Below, piece by piece: positions 47,025 through 57,784 of a stretch of 64,000 nt of DNA. Location: NCBI GenBank assembly GCA_022393335.1, contig JAJEKB010020951.1:197606-261605 (forward strand). Reading direction: 5' to 3'. The position numbers were made by a program, and so were the translations under genes. The notes under the pieces are model-generated. The model saw only the letters and a list, made by a program, of their open reading frames with translations, did not search any database and was not told where the DNA came from. Each line of letters begins with the position of its first letter. Position 1 is the first letter of the stretch. This DNA is from Macrotrachela quadricornifera. Lineage: Eukaryota > Rotifera > Eurotatoria > Philodinida > Philodinidae.

Positions 47025-47471
47025 TCAGAGCCATTGTTTAGGTTGAGCATGAACAAATGATTTTATTTCAATTCCATTTCCGGCTGGATCTAAAACAAAG
47101 AGAACATATTGTTCATGCTTTTTACCAATGAATCTTAAAGCTGGTTCTTTGACAAATTTCACATTTGCTCGTTTCAATTGTTCCGCTATTTTATAAAAAC
47201 ATTCCTTTGTTGGTAATGCAAAACCAAAATGAGGAACAGGTACATCTTCGGCATCAACTTCTCGTTGTATATTCATCGCATTATAATCTTGAACTTCATG
47301 AAGAGTAAGTTGAGAACCGTACATGTTAAAATGAAGAGAAGTTGAAGTGGAACGACGTTCTTCCAAGCCTAAGATTTGACCATAAAACTTGCGTGAATCA
47401 TCTAGACTATTGACACATATTGATAAATGGAATGGAAGTAAATCACCACCAGAAATTTTATTAATTGGCAT
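47025..47471 (-). CDS. glyoxalase/VOC-superfamily protein, 148 aa
   Basis: Intronless ORF with two beta-alpha-beta-beta-beta modules: FHLSICVNSLDDSRKFYGQI then LGLEERR at the start, and HFGFALPTKECFYKIAEQL from residue 81. Candidate metal ligands are His15, His58 (LTLHEV), His81 and Glu135 (DPAGNGIEIKSF), the usual vicinal-oxygen-chelate pattern. Length (148) equals that of stand-alone bacterial VOC proteins of the glyoxalase/bleomycin-resistance type. The substrate cannot be predicted. The lack of introns and the bacterial-like layout raise the possibility of horizontal acquisition, which is common in bdelloids, but codon use is as AT-rich as the neighbouring gene, so any transfer would be old. 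Confidence 0.85.
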   Translation of the reverse strand: MPINKISGGDLLPFHLSICVNSLDDSRKFYGQILGLEERRSTSTSLHFNMYGSQLTLHEVQDYNAMNIQREVDAEDVPVPHFGFALPTKECFYKIAEQLKRANVKFVKEPALRFIGKKHEQYVLFVLDPAGNGIEIKSFVHAQPKQWL

Positions 47472-47602
47472 TGTGAATGTGTTGGTTCACTATTAATTAT
47501 CTAAAACTCTTATCTAAAAAAAATATTACATAAAATAACTATGGACTGCTTCTGAAAGCTTTGAAATTTCAAATAAAAGGAATATGAAAGATTCAAAGTA
47601 TC

Positions 47603-47757
47603 ATAATATCTATTGTCCTTGTATTAAGGGACTCATCGTGCATGTTTAGAACAAAGTACAAAAAAGATAAAAGAATAAACCATCAAATAACACTACGTCC
47701 TTGTTGAAGGGACTCACCAGACATGCTTAAAATAAATTATAAAGAAAAAGATAAAAT
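47603..47757. repeat. 87-bp tandem duplication, two diverged units
   Basis: (A/G)TCCTTGTAT/TGTTGAAGGGACTCA followed by CATG(T/C)TTA(G/A)AA and AAGATAAAA occurs at about 47608-47668 and 47697-47757. Two copies, about 75-80% alike, in the 5' flank of the VOC gene. Confidence 0.6.
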
Positions 47758-47759
47758 AT

Positions 47760-50700
47760 TCAAAGCATTACACGAATGTTTCGATTGTAAACGGCCTACA
47801 TGACAAGGTTCCCTAACATTTTCAGATATTGCGATATCTCTAAGACATAACAGGAAAACAACACAGTGAACAACTGAAATTTAGACTTATTAGTGTCATT
47901 ATTTGAACAATAAATCAGTGTACAGAAAAATATAAAGATATGTGTCTATAAATCTTATCATTAGGTGACTTTATGAAGATATTTTATTTATTTTTACTTA
48001 GAATAGGAATCTAATATATGAAGGAGAGATGATATAGAAAAAATTCTTTTTTTCTCTTGAACTCTATTTAATTGATCAGAAGATGAAATAGACTTAGCTT
48101 TAGAGAAATATCAATTTTCAGTCTATTTCTATATGTATTTCTTCTAATTATCCATTTCGACAAGAAAGAAAGCTTAAACTTACTACTACTATAATTAGAA
48201 TTGAATTGTGAAGAAGGAGAATTTTATTCCATAACTAAACAAAAACACATGAGAACGAAACAATATATTCGGTGCTTCCCACGTCTTCTCATACATGTAT
48301 CGCGTTCCAACACATCCTCTCCTACTCGAGATCAAAGTCAAAATAACAAAAAATGTGAGAGGAATGGAATGAAAATAACAACATGAGAGAGAAAAGGATG
48401 TATCATGGCCAACAGCCATGACATAATTTATAACTCATCGTACGACAATATTCAAGATGATAGAGTAATGCGAGCAAAACTATTAAAAAATCGTGACATT
48501 GCTTCATACAATTTATTTTATTTACAGGAATATTTCTAATAAGAACAAATTGTTCAGATACATCAATAGATTCATGTTGTATGAAATCATATATTTTGCT
48601 ACAAAGAATTTTTACATTTCTGAATGTAGAAATATTTGCTAGATCGAATGATGCCAAAAATCACTTTCATATATAGTACATTAAAAGAGTAATTACAATC
48701 AATGATTCACTTTGAAACGATTTATTTTTCGTTTTTAAAACTGATGTGATCTAGAAACGATGTCTAACTGCTAGAGAATATATTAACAGGATTGAAAAAA
48801 ATTCAAACACAATATTATTTGGATGCGAAATATTTTGTTTGGATCTAGTTATTTGAATATTTTCTTTTAGACCGGTTCGTGTTGGGATTCGAAAGATATG
48901 TTATGCAATGCAAAACGTTTTGAGAATTAATTTTTTTCTGAAAAATGCCAATCGAGAATTAGACGCTCTCGAAAAAGAATCAGATAATAGATTACTAATC
49001 ATATTGATATTTTGTAAATATATAATTTGGATTGGCATGTATAAAAAAAGACAGTTATCAAATAGCTTCGAACGAATAAAATTTTTTTTTATATACTAAA
49101 ATCACAAATATATATTGAAATAAGAAAAAAGGAGATAAATTTACAAGATAACTATTTCTTATGACATTTAGCAATTGAAATAACAGCAAAGATTTTGTTT
49201 TTTTTTCTTCTAATATTTATAATATCTTTATATAGCTCTTTCAAGTTCAATATAATTCAAACGGTTCTATAATCTTTTTGCACGAAACTATCTGCGAGTT
49301 TTATAGATCAATTTGTAATTTCGTGCATCATGATACAGACCATTGACAGTTTCGTAGAGTTTCGACAGGTCTCATAATGTGTTAATAACAGAGAGCAAAA
49401 ATGAACCGAGCCAGCTTATCTGGAAGGCACTCGAGCCCAACCAACTTCATTTCTCAAAAGGCTAGTGAATGTAAGCAAACATATGAGATAAATGATTGAC
49501 TAAGTTATCTACATCTTTTATATAATTCTGACGCTGTGAACAATGGTTAAACGATATTTGATTGATTATTTTGCGTCAAAAATTAAAAAGAAACTGGATT
49601 CCAAACCGAGCTCTTGAAATATAGTCGAATTAAACCGAACTTGAATTAGTAAAACTCAATTCAATTTTGTCTCTAATCAACAAGATTGTTCTCAGTTCCA
49701 TTACCAATATAAAGTTTCGCCTTTTTTATATGAAACTATCAGTGGTGTAGTATGATATTGAAGGTTTTTGTATTATTTGTACAGAACCATTCGCTACTCT
49801 ATTATCCATGTAATGATTCCATATATTTTCATATGCAATCATTAAAAGTTCCATCGATTATACAAAGATTTCTCATTTCTCTTGGAGATTCTCACATAGT
49901 TAGGGTGTTCTGAGAAAACAAAAAATTGGAAAAGAACGATTTTTATGAAAAAGCTTTTAAAAAATCTTTTGGAAGTTTCCGAAATTTTTGTAAATTGTTG
50001 ACCAAGTATATTGAAATTTTTAAAGATTGAAGGACTTTTCCCTCCAATCTCCTTCCTCTGTTGCGAACTGTCCTGTGCAGTTCCAATGAGTATTCATGAG
50101 TTTTGTTTGCTTCGTATAAGACCATATATTGTTCTGTACATGATTAAGAGCTGTATGTTTAGTTGTAACAATATAGATGTAAGAAAAAAAAATTGTCAGG
50201 ATATGTATGTAAAGCTGCAATTTAAATGATACTGGGAAAATAAAAGACGTTTATAGAATCTCATCGATATTTAATGCGATATCAGAACCTATCAAGCTGT
50301 GGTTTCGTGTAAGAAATCTGGTTTTAATATCCTTGGTAACACTTTTTTTGTCAAGAACTATTTTTCAAGGATTCTACTAACCAGTGGAATAAAAAACCAC
50401 ACAAGATCCTGTGGACCTACTATTTTTTCCAGAGTATAGTTATAATCTGGAAATAGGAATATAATGAAAGGACATCGATGTAAACACAGGCCATGTGCTA
50501 GCACAACAAGATGTAGCAATTACATTTCCTAAAAGAAATTTGAGGAAATATTAATAAGTTATTACTTTTCCTAAATGTGTTCGTTGTGTTCATGTTAATA
50601 TCCATCATAATTGAACTCAATCTGAAATTTTCGAGCGAACCAATCAATCCTAGAAAATTTTTAAACTAGTAAAGGCTGATGAAACTAATGGATTTAAAAT

Positions 50701-51290
50701 ATTTTTAGACCAATAAAAACGAAATAGGTCATTTAGAGGCACAGATAGTTTATACGAGTTTCTTCAGATATATCAGCTCTATAAAAGTAAAAAATGTAAC
50801 GCTGCTGGAAAGAACATCCAATATATTTATGTAATTTTTTCAAACCAGGAGAAAACAATGAGACTCGACTCAGTACAATATGTCCAACTATTATTTTGCT
50901 ATTAATATAATTTTGAGCGGCACACTAACAAAGTTATATGAATAATTGCTTGTCCTATGAAAATTTGTTAAAAATAATAATCTATTGCTTACCCGAAAAA
51001 ATTCATCTTGAACGGTCTATGATTACAGAGAATATATACTTAAAGAGGACAGTTATAGAGGAACAGGTTTAAGGGTATCGATATGAAAATATAGCTTTCA
51101 AAGTATAGAAATAAGTAGTTTTGCAACTTGTATGATTAAATGGAGTTAATTTAGACATGAAACATAAGATGCTGTTTTTATATTCGTCTAATCGATTGAA
51201 AGAAAAGTGAGAAAATAGAGAAAATATGAAATACTAGAGGAGGTACCCACTGCAAAGAGAATATGGTTAAAGTTTTGCATCTTCCACCCG
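47760..51290. other. gene-poor stretch
   Basis: 3.5 kb without a supported gene. ORFs at 48195-48657, 48908-49099 and 49943-50229 overlap each other on opposite strands or lack domains. A patch at 49265-49385 shares the GCACGAAAC / TTTCGTA text of the array at 24890-26740 (TTTTTGCACGAAACTAT, CAGTTTCGTAGAGTTTC). Confidence 0.5.
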
Positions 51291-51291
51291 A

Positions 51292-51585
51292 CTTTTTCTG
51301 CTGTACATAACACATCTTTTACAGGACTGTTCCCCGCTGTGGCTGAGCCACCTGCAACAGAAATTTTTCCGTCATCCCTGAAACCTCTATGACACGACTT
51401 TTACTGGTATGCGTCATGCATCTTTAACAGGATTGTTCCTGCTCTGCGTTAGGTATTCGCCATAGAACTCTTCTCGCCGTGCGTGATACCTCTTTCATAG
51501 GACTTTTTTCATCGTACCTGGAACCTCTACTACAGAGCTTTTCCCGCCGTGCTTAAGGCAACTTCAGTGGGACTTTTCTCATCGG
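51292..51585 (+). repeat. tandem array, ~35-bp period, about 8 units
   Basis: Units approximate CCGCCGTGC.T.A..C.TCT followed by TT.ACAGGACTTTTC. Examples: CCGCTGTGGCTGAG.. at 51337, CTGCTCTGCGTTAGG at 51439, GCCGTGCGTGATACCTCTTT at 51476, CCGCCGTGCTTAAGG at 51544, spaced 34-37 bp. Diverged (60-75% between units). More GC-rich than its surroundings. No continuous frame. Confidence 0.7.
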
Positions 51586-51689
51586 ATTCAAGCTGACATT
51601 CTCACTCGCATCCACTTTGGACACGATCACTCTCAAAATTGCATTGAACTACGTCATTTGATTAGAAAGTGAATAAAATCACAGTCTCT

Positions 51690-52450
51690 TACGACTTGGA
51701 TGAAGTTTCACCCTCACCCTCCTTTCTTACGCCCAATCATTCTGCCGACTTTCATAAGCACACTCAAGGGACTAATGCGGATAATTCCGTGATGCTATCT
51801 CTTACGATGACTAAATATATAGCGAGTAGACTCATCAGAAACTCGGTCTGCATTGATCGCAATGAAGTTTCACTTAGCCCCTTCCACGCATCCCCTTTGA
51901 TGATTTCAAACTCACGTTGACTTTCCTCAGAAGCTAAAAAAGTAGTGTGGAAACTTTTGTGACGCTAGCTATCACACGGACTGAATGCATACCGAAAAGA
52001 CAAACGTTTTTCTTTAAATATATAGATACGTCATCAGTGTGAGTCAAGAAAAACAACAAATACTTTGTTTCTGTGAGTCATAGAAAACGAATGGATACAC
52101 TATAGTTGTGAATCAAGGAAACACTTGTATACATTTTTTTCTCTTATAACCTATTAAAAATCTTCGATTTTCACATTTAAACCAAAGAACCATCGATACA
52201 AAATGATTCATCTTAGAATAATAATAAATTCGCTAAATTTCTGAAAAATTCATGCAAGTTTCATTGCCAAATAACTTGGGTCAAATTTCACCCACACACA
52301 ACCATACTACTTCTACTAATGATAACAGCACTCTATAAAGCCACCGCTGGACTCAGAAAAGCACCGCGGAAAGTTTAGTAGTATTAGTTAAGACAATACT
52401 ATCTGGGTGAGATTTCACCCGCACACCCCACGTCACACCCTCGGTGGGTG
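51690..52450. repeat. degenerate repeats starting (T/C)GAAGTTTCACCC
   Basis: GATGAAGTTTCACCCTCACC (51700), AATGAAGTTTCACTTAGCCC (51862), GGTCAAATTTCACCCACAC (52278) and GGTGAGATTTCACCCGCAC (52405) start similar stretches containing GACTTTC, GTGATGCTA(T/G)CT and GGACT. Unit length about 160 bp with irregular gaps. The 83-aa ORF at 51669-51920 lies in it and is not credible. Confidence 0.5.
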
Positions 52451-53044
52451 ACCCCGCTATGACCTTCCTCTGATCGAAAGGGTATTCTATGTAGGTAGAT
52501 GAAGTGAATAGTTTGGTGTGATTGAAAGCGAGTGAAAATGAAGCCTTTACTCTTACCAACAAGCTGCTTTCTATAGAAAAGAAAAGAGAAAAATTGTGTC
52601 ATACTTCTGTTTTGTGTGAAATAGGAAAAAATCCACACAAAAAAGAAATACGACACATTTTTGTGTGTGATAAGAAAAAATCACGCGAAAAAATGACATG
52701 AGTAAAGTTGTCAGTGGATGCGAGTACCTATACCTAAAAATCACCCAGTAATCGGCGCTGGATCTCTAGAAGATTGTGCTGTGTAGACAATTTGATTCTG
52801 GACCGAATACTCTAATATTCAAGATTTGTTATCGCTCGAAAAATAGGAATTTGACCCGAAATATTGAGTTTTTAAAGGATTTGGACCGGTATTTCGACAT
52901 AACATTCGCTCAATGATTTGTTCTCGGCCTCTAGAAAGTTGTGCTGGGCGCAGAATTTAATTATGTGTCGAATGATATTGTGTTCAACTTGTCGGACTAG
53001 ACGTGGTCCTAACGAGGGAACACAACGAACTGATAAATTGATTT
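52451..53044. repeat. intergenic with 170-bp-spaced direct repeat
   Basis: CTCTAGAAGATTGTGCTGTG (52762) recurs as CTCTAGAAAGTTGTGCTGGG (52931), both followed by (G/A)CA(A/G)AATTT-like text and GTCGAAT/ACCGAAT. No gene in this stretch. Confidence 0.55.
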
Positions 53045-53345
53045 TTAAATTCTAATAATACCAGTTTGTAGAGATTGTTGAGTTATTAACTAATATAACA
53101 GCCACATTTAAGAATAAATCTCTAATATATAATTTTCAGTGTCTGTGTCTCCCTGCTAAAATCAAAATGCAGAGGTCAACCGTAATCTCACTATTGTTGA
53201 TCTTTGGCCTCATGTGGTATGATAGGCTAATGCAAACTTTGATTATCAAAAATTTACTATTAAACCTAGTGTTGACCCGAATGACTGCTATTTTAGTTAA
53301 TAGATCAACGAGCTCTACAAATTGGTGTTACTAGAATTTGAAAAT
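53045..53345. mobile_element. ~300-bp MITE
   Basis: Left 53045-53110 (AAATTCTAATAATACCAGTT, TGTAGAGATTGTTGAGTTAT, TAACTAATATAACAG) matches the reverse of 53275-53345 (CTGCTATTTTAGTTAATAG, CAACGAGCTCTACAAATTGG, TGTTACTAGAATTTGAAAAT). Identity about 75-80%. No ORF. Confidence 0.7.
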
Positions 53346-53820
53346 ATTGTTTCTCACGTACTCAATCACTTGAGAAAAATAAGAAAGAAATAAAATTTAT
53401 ATCATATAATTAGTGATTCTCACACGACATTTCTTTTAAGATTCGATAAAAATAAACGAATCCTAGGAAGAAATGAAACGGGTATTTTGCTATATAAATT
53501 TTGATGTATTGTAGAAAAAAATCATTTGTCACATCGAAATGCTTGTTCGAACAAAAAGTAGCTGGGAATTGGCCTGAAAAAAGACAGCATGAAAACGTTA
53601 TCAAACGTACATGGTACTGTTTAAACGGCAAAATGCTGTTGTCCTGAATTTACCAGGATATGAAATTTTTTGTTCAATATAACTCTTACATCAAGTTTAC
53701 TTTCGTAATAGATGATGTAATAAAGAATTCGCAACTTACTAGAACTTATACTTGTCATAAGGGATGCAGTAGATTTGACTTCAATTTTCGTTCACTTAAT
53801 AATTGTATTTAAAAAAATAA
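53346..53820. other. intergenic
   Basis: AT-rich; the 73-aa minus ORF 53410-53631 has no recognisable domain. Nothing else seen. Confidence 0.5.
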
Positions 53821-53821
53821 A

Positions 53822-53956
53822 ACATAACACAAGATGCAGTGTACGGAGTACTATAAATTACATACAACTACCTTTTTTTTTTTGGGTACAAGATGAATTT
53901 ATTTTTTACAATTGTTCTTTGTAAATTGTGAAGCTTTTTGTGCTGCATCTTATGAT
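53822..53956. mobile_element. ~135-bp palindromic MITE, GATGCAG family
   Basis: ACATAACACAAGATGCAGTG at the left and GTGCTGCATCTTATGATTAT at the right are inverted; TATAAATTAC and TTGTAAATTGTGAAGC continue inward. Same core motif as 22290, 31421 and 61009. Confidence 0.7.
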
Positions 53957-54825
53957 TATATTCTGTTATTTTTTTATAGAAGATTTTAAACGAATGAAAA
54001 ATAAAATGTGAAGATTATTGAATTAATTTTCATAGAAGAATATGATAATTTTGAAATATTTTTATCTTTTATAATTATATTTTCATGTGTATAATTAGAA
54101 TTATAGTTAGCAATTGTCTCTGTAATTCTAACTCTTTCTTCATATTGTCATATACAAGTAAACGTCATTATCTTCACTTCATTGATTTTCATATATCTTT
54201 TAATACGTTTTTCTCATCGTCATAATTATCAATATCCTTTAATAAAAAACCTACTAATGATAATAACAAAGTAATGAAACTAAAGATCAGCATGTAATAT
54301 CATCGTTAAAAACAGTAAAATAAAATAAAGCCTTTAATATTTTATGAATACAATATTTTTCACAAATTTATTTTAAAAATTGTAACAAAATTCAAAAATA
54401 TATTGCTTTATATATAAATAAAAAAGATCAAGAAATTTCTATACATTTGAAAAAAATGCTGCACTTATAAAATTTAAAATAGAATATTTCTACGCCATAA
54501 ATAAAATTTATGAATAGGATAGCCATTTTAGTAACATAGTTACGTAGAAGACAATCTGATCGTTTGCATGTTTTGAAACGTGAAATGTAAATATACGTCA
54601 TATTTATTTGTATTCTTTCGTTCTGTTCCTTTTTTTACATGGAAAAAAAACCGTTGAAAAAGCCCCTTTTTTTCCTTATCTAACTCCAATAAATATGCGT
54701 CATGAGAGAGAAAGGTGATTTACATTGTGATTCAATACCTTTTCATGAAGGGAAAATGATTGTTTGTCCTTTACGTTATACTATTGATAGTTCCTACCAT
54801 TCATCCTAGTAATTTTGGTAAATGA
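53957..54825. other. intergenic, upstream of the receiver-like gene
   Basis: Very AT-rich; no gene or defined repeat. Promoter sequences of the next gene lie at its right end. Confidence 0.5.
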
Positions 54826-54833
54826 TATAAATA
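54826..54833 (+). promoter_or_regulatory. TATA box candidate
   Basis: TATAAATA, 75 nt upstream of the ATG at 54901. Spacing and an intact downstream ORF make it plausible. Confidence 0.45.
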
Positions 54834-54900
54834 CTACACAATGAATTTCAACTTATATTCTCTTTATTAAACATCACCAATCAATATAAATAAAACAATC

Positions 54901-55326
54901 ATGAAAAAATTTACTATTATTTGGCTTGATAGAAATTCATCAGATCCACATAATAATTTCCTTACAAAACTTGGTGCTGCAGAAACATTTACTGATGTCA
55001 ATAGTTGTATTCAATATGTACAAACTCATTCCAATGAACCTATTTATTTTATTGTATCAGGATCATTAGCTAAAGAAGCCGTACCAAAACTATATGAATG
55101 CTCAAATATTATAGAAATCTTTCTCTTCTGTGGATCTATGAGTGCTTATTTAGAATGGGCCATGGATTATTGTGATAAATTAATGATATTTGATCATGGA
55201 GATGATCTTTTAGAACGATTATGGAATGATATATACACTTATTTACATCGACAAGATTCACAATATTTAGAATATGCAGATGAGTATAAACAAAAAGCTT
55301 TAAAATATAAGCAACGGTGCGGTTAA
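54901..55326 (+). CDS. small receiver-like (Rossmann-type) protein, 141 aa
   Basis: Intact single-exon ORF. Pattern of alternating hydrophobic strands and helices like a response-regulator fold: FTIIWLDRNSSD (strand 1), LGAAETFTDVNSCIQYVQTH, PIYFIVSGSLAKEAVPKLYE (strand plus helix), NIIEIFLFCGSMSAYLEWAM (strand plus helix), then a helical tail rich in Tyr/Lys/Gln. I recall this same layout (IWLD..., FTD..QCI.., IISGSLG, IFIFCG...EWA) as an N-terminal module of many bdelloid proteins, often followed by ADP-ribosyltransferase or TPR segments; here it stands alone. The phospho-acceptor Asp constellation of true receivers is not complete, so signalling by phosphorylation is not implied. AATAAA 138 nt after the stop (55463-55468) could be the polyadenylation signal. 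Confidence 0.7.
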   Translation: MKKFTIIWLDRNSSDPHNNFLTKLGAAETFTDVNSCIQYVQTHSNEPIYFIVSGSLAKEAVPKLYECSNIIEIFLFCGSMSAYLEWAMDYCDKLMIFDHGDDLLERLWNDIYTYLHRQDSQYLEYADEYKQKALKYKQRCG

Positions 55327-56598
55327 ATGAATGGATTATGAAAAGTCAGATTCTGTGTTTTTAACATTTTGATTTTTTTATTAAAAACCTTTTTTATGTA
55401 ACTAAAAGTTTCTATTATTGAGTAAGGAAAGAAACATTCTGAGTTTTTTTATTCATTTTTTAAATAAATATTTACTGTTCAAATATTGTTGACTACTTAA
55501 ATATGAAAATCAACTCATCATGTGTAATTTTTGGAATAAATAATAGGTAAATTTCTATCAAATAAGAAAAATAAAAATTGATTGCTATCTTCAAATTTTT
55601 CATTTAAATCTAAATAATCATTGAATTAGTTTGTTAAATAAAAGTGAAGGTTGTTTTTTGTTTTTATGTCAATTATAACATTTATTTTACCTTTTTCATA
55701 TGTATTTCAACATAAAATAATTTCAATTTTATTGTTTAAAATTGTTAAATGAAAAATATTAATTTTAGCTCGTATTACTAAATGATACTAACATAACCAT
55801 TCTTCTGATCAACTTTTTATTATTCATATAGATTTATTTAATCAAAATAAATAACTTTACATCATTATTAAAAATTAGACTTAGTTTTAGAAACATAAAT
55901 ATGAAAGAAAAATTTGTTCTATTCTTAGAAAATATTAATTTTTATTTATTGTTTTCATATTTGTCAAAAAAAAAGATGTTCACAACTAACGTTATTGTCT
56001 TCCTAGCAATGCAATCAACATATTCATAAATAACAAATGCTGTAACAGATGTGAAACGATGTTTTCTTCTTGTGCTTATGTACTTTCAACTGTCTTGATA
56101 AAACTTGACTAACTGAAAAAAAAAATAATAGAATAAAATCCTATAATTCTGCCTGATCCAATCTTTAGATTAGTTGAACGCTAGACCACCGTTGCTCTAT
56201 GTATATTCGAAAGGAGTAAAATCCCAAAATGAACATTATATCCAAGATAAATGACATTTTCCCTAAAAAGCCTAATTAGAAATACTATATCATAGATTGA
56301 AAAAAAATAGAGACTATCAACAAAAGCAAAATGATTTGAAGCAAGAAAAGACATAAATCTATCATACTTTAAAGAGAACATTTTCTTTCTACTTCTTTCC
56401 TCTAATAAGGATTTTTCTGATTTTACATCCATGTTTTTTTCATCAGTTCCTCTGGATATGATTCTTCAATATGAAGAATGCCATATAGTATTTTCTGATT
56501 CGCTCATAACTCTTCTAGCAATCAGAACTAGTGACTTATTTAATAGTTAGTACATCAATAGATAACAAGCATAGTTGCAATAAATATTGGTTCCGAAC
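55327..56598. other. intergenic
   Basis: AT-rich; the minus ORF 56181-56432 is unsupported. AATAAA at 55463 probably ends the preceding gene. Confidence 0.5.
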
Positions 56599-57125
56599 AT
56601 GTTCCGAATTATACAAAATTATGTATCAAAAGGCGAACAACAACAGTTTGTGCCGCTTAAACAGGTCAATATAGAAGCAAATATTCATTCATTTACTGCT
56701 GATATTACCATTAAACAACTATTTCATAATGATAAAACAACACCTATTGAAGAACAAGCAGCCATTTATGTATTCGTTGCACGCATTGATAATCGAGAAA
56801 TTATTGATCAATTGAAAGAAAAAAAACAAGCACAACAAGAATATAATGATGCTCTTCAACAAGGTCATGGTGCTTATCTTCTTGAACAAGATGAAAAATC
56901 CTAGGATAATTTTATCATTAATCTTGGAGCTCTTCCACCTAATAAAGAATGTCATATTCATACATTCTATATTACTCAATTAGATCTTGTTCAAAACGAT
57001 ACAAAAATTCGATTTATTATTCCAACAACTATTGGACCTCGTTATAATCTTCATCAAGATTCATTCAATTGTATATGTTTAGTTAGATGCTCTTCAATGG
57101 CTTGAAGAATGTTCATCAAAGGAAG

Positions 57126-57784
57126 GTCATACTCTATGACCCGACAATTGAGCCCCCAGCATAAAGAAGAATTAGAAAACACAAGAAAATAAATTTATTT
57201 TGAATACAGTAACATTCACATTAAAAATTGAATGGTGCTCTTGCTATTTTAAAATCTACGTCTCTTGTAATCAAATGAAAAGAAGAAACTAATTCTTGGA
57301 ACTGTTCATTTAAACCTTCATATTTTACATGTTTTCTTAGTTCCACTTGTTGTGTCTGCAATTTTTCACTCATTATTAAGTTCGCACAGACCTGCACAAT
57401 TATTTTGACCACAACACCAGATGTTTTAGCACGCCGATAAACAAAACCATCAAGTAGACGTTGATCTGACTTCTGGAGGATTTTACAGTTGACATTATGT
57501 AATAATAGTAATAGATTAGGATAGAAGCACTAGTGATTACTGGATAAGAGGAGATGAATGCAGTTGTTTATCACATGATTTATCTGAATTATAACCGGTC
57601 TACTCTTATATGTCGGAGCGATGAACGAATACATGAATATAGACAAGAGATGGATATGATGCAACAAATAAAGAGTGATTACAAATTCCTGGAAAAGATA
57701 ATACTAACACATTGACTGAATATTCAAGATCTAGGGGGATGATAAATACAATGGGGGCTCAACTGTCGGTGTATCGTCATACTC
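57126..57784. mobile_element. 641-bp insertion with 9-bp target duplication inside the VWA pseudogene
   Basis: GTCATACTC is present at 57126-57134 and 57776-57784. The element between (57135-57775) has inverted ends (CCCGACAATTGAGCCCCC at 57140 and GGGGGCTCAACTGTCGGTG at 57753). Removing it with one duplication copy makes the host frame continuous through EGHTRQIFLL, so these borders are precise. A 9-bp duplication suits Mutator-like (MULE) elements, not Tc1/mariner; that assignment is inference. 57590-57720 resembles 14340-14450. Confidence 0.8.
57221..57508 (-). pseudogene. unrecognised coding fragment carried by the insertion
   Basis: Minus strand reads an open, protein-like stretch: CKILQKSDQRLLDGFVYRRA, KTSGVVVKIIVQVCANLIMS, EKLQTQQVELRKHVKYEGLN, ending at 57221. 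Its codon use and composition look like a genuine exon. No transposase motif is visible, so it may be a captured host-gene fragment or the tail of an unknown transposase. Family not recognised. Confidence 0.45.

Noticed and set aside
50011..50229. Mirror ORFs at 49943-50229
   Set aside because: Opposite-strand shadows of one another without family resemblance.
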